From the NCBI GenBank assembly GCA_945859605.1, contig OX243817.1:34746968-34810967 (forward strand): a DNA stretch of 64,000 nt, given 5' to 3'. Each line of letters opens with the position of its first letter. The first letter of the stretch is position 1. Shown in pieces: positions 63,926-64,000 of the stretch. The translations under genes were made by a program, and so were the position numbers. Source of the stretch: Lumbricus rubellus (Eukaryota; Annelida; Clitellata; Crassiclitellata; Lumbricidae). Under the pieces are notes generated by a model. That model made no database searches. It was not told where the DNA came from and saw only the letters and a program-made list of their open reading frames with translations.

Positions 63926-64000
63926 TAAGTTATTTCGAAAGCATTTATTAGTTTATCGATCTTGGGTTGCCTATAAATGTGAAACAAACTTTAAAACGGC

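Larger units (their letters stand above)
55892..64000 (+). repeat. Two-gene tandem unit, copy 3 (gene 10 and start of gene 11), cut by window end
   Basis: It lies 12,560 bp after copy 2 and is almost identical to it. It lacks both the 2.9 kb transposon of copy 1 and the 1.0 kb hAT-like element of copy 2, so it has the plain unit structure. By comparison with copy 2, the gene 11 main exon should begin about 250 bases beyond the window end. Confidence 0.92.

Overview
This window comes from an animal genome, most likely a marine invertebrate, but the species cannot be named from sequence alone. The evidence is eukaryotic: intron-type splice acceptors, LINE, SINE, hAT and other transposon remnants with target-site duplications (TSDs), microsatellites, AT-rich intergenic DNA, and a frequent palindromic octamer TAGGCCTA. 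There are no operons and no bacterial signals.

The dominant content is a head-to-tail array of one gene family, all on the + strand. Each gene has one large terminal exon of about 2.1 kb encoding about 710 residues. The first ~300 residues are a Mab-21/cGAS-like nucleotidyltransferase-fold domain: a GS motif, a D-x-D pair, an aspartate before CP[YFH]WP, then a GWP / GC-F-V / WRYSFS-AE / KTLMLWACE / HYFI-GLNIL series. A ~400-residue mainly helical C-terminal region follows. I call these cGAS-like receptor (cGLR) / Mab-21 domain genes. Ten terminal exons lie in the window, numbered 1 to 10: two are broken by one nonsense codon each (genes 1 and 2) and eight are open. There are also three partial copies (behind gene 3, and behind genes 7 and 9), and the 5' module of an eleventh gene is cut by the window end.

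Layout: 1-3677, no recognised gene, old repeats. 3678-10251, genes 1 and 2 (pseudogenes). 12262-15050, gene 3 and a tandem partial copy of its 3' end. 14962-21460, a transposon-rich gap with two copies of one foldback element, an internally deleted hAT and a LINE fragment. 21461-28126, genes 4 and 5. 28883 to the end, a tandem amplification of a two-gene unit (type A ~713 aa, type B ~710 aa) in three copies: genes 6+7, genes 8+9, gene 10 plus the truncated gene 11. The unit is ~11.5 kb without later insertions. Copy 1 carries a 2.9 kb DNA transposon and copy 2 a 1.0 kb hAT-like element. Copies 2 and 3 are almost identical.

The large exon starts at a conserved polypyrimidine-AG in frame 0, and most copies lack an ATG there. 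Genes 2 to 11 share an upstream block in which CATCATG runs directly into GTAAC or GTGAC. I propose that the start codon ends exon 1 and that a 0.6-1.6 kb intron separates it from the rest of the protein. Genes 3 to 11 also share a promoter-like box with GATAAAAG upstream of that. If the catalytic reading is right, the array is a locally amplifying set of innate-immune nucleic-acid sensors that would make cyclic-nucleotide signals. That function is inferred from family resemblance and not shown by the DNA itself.
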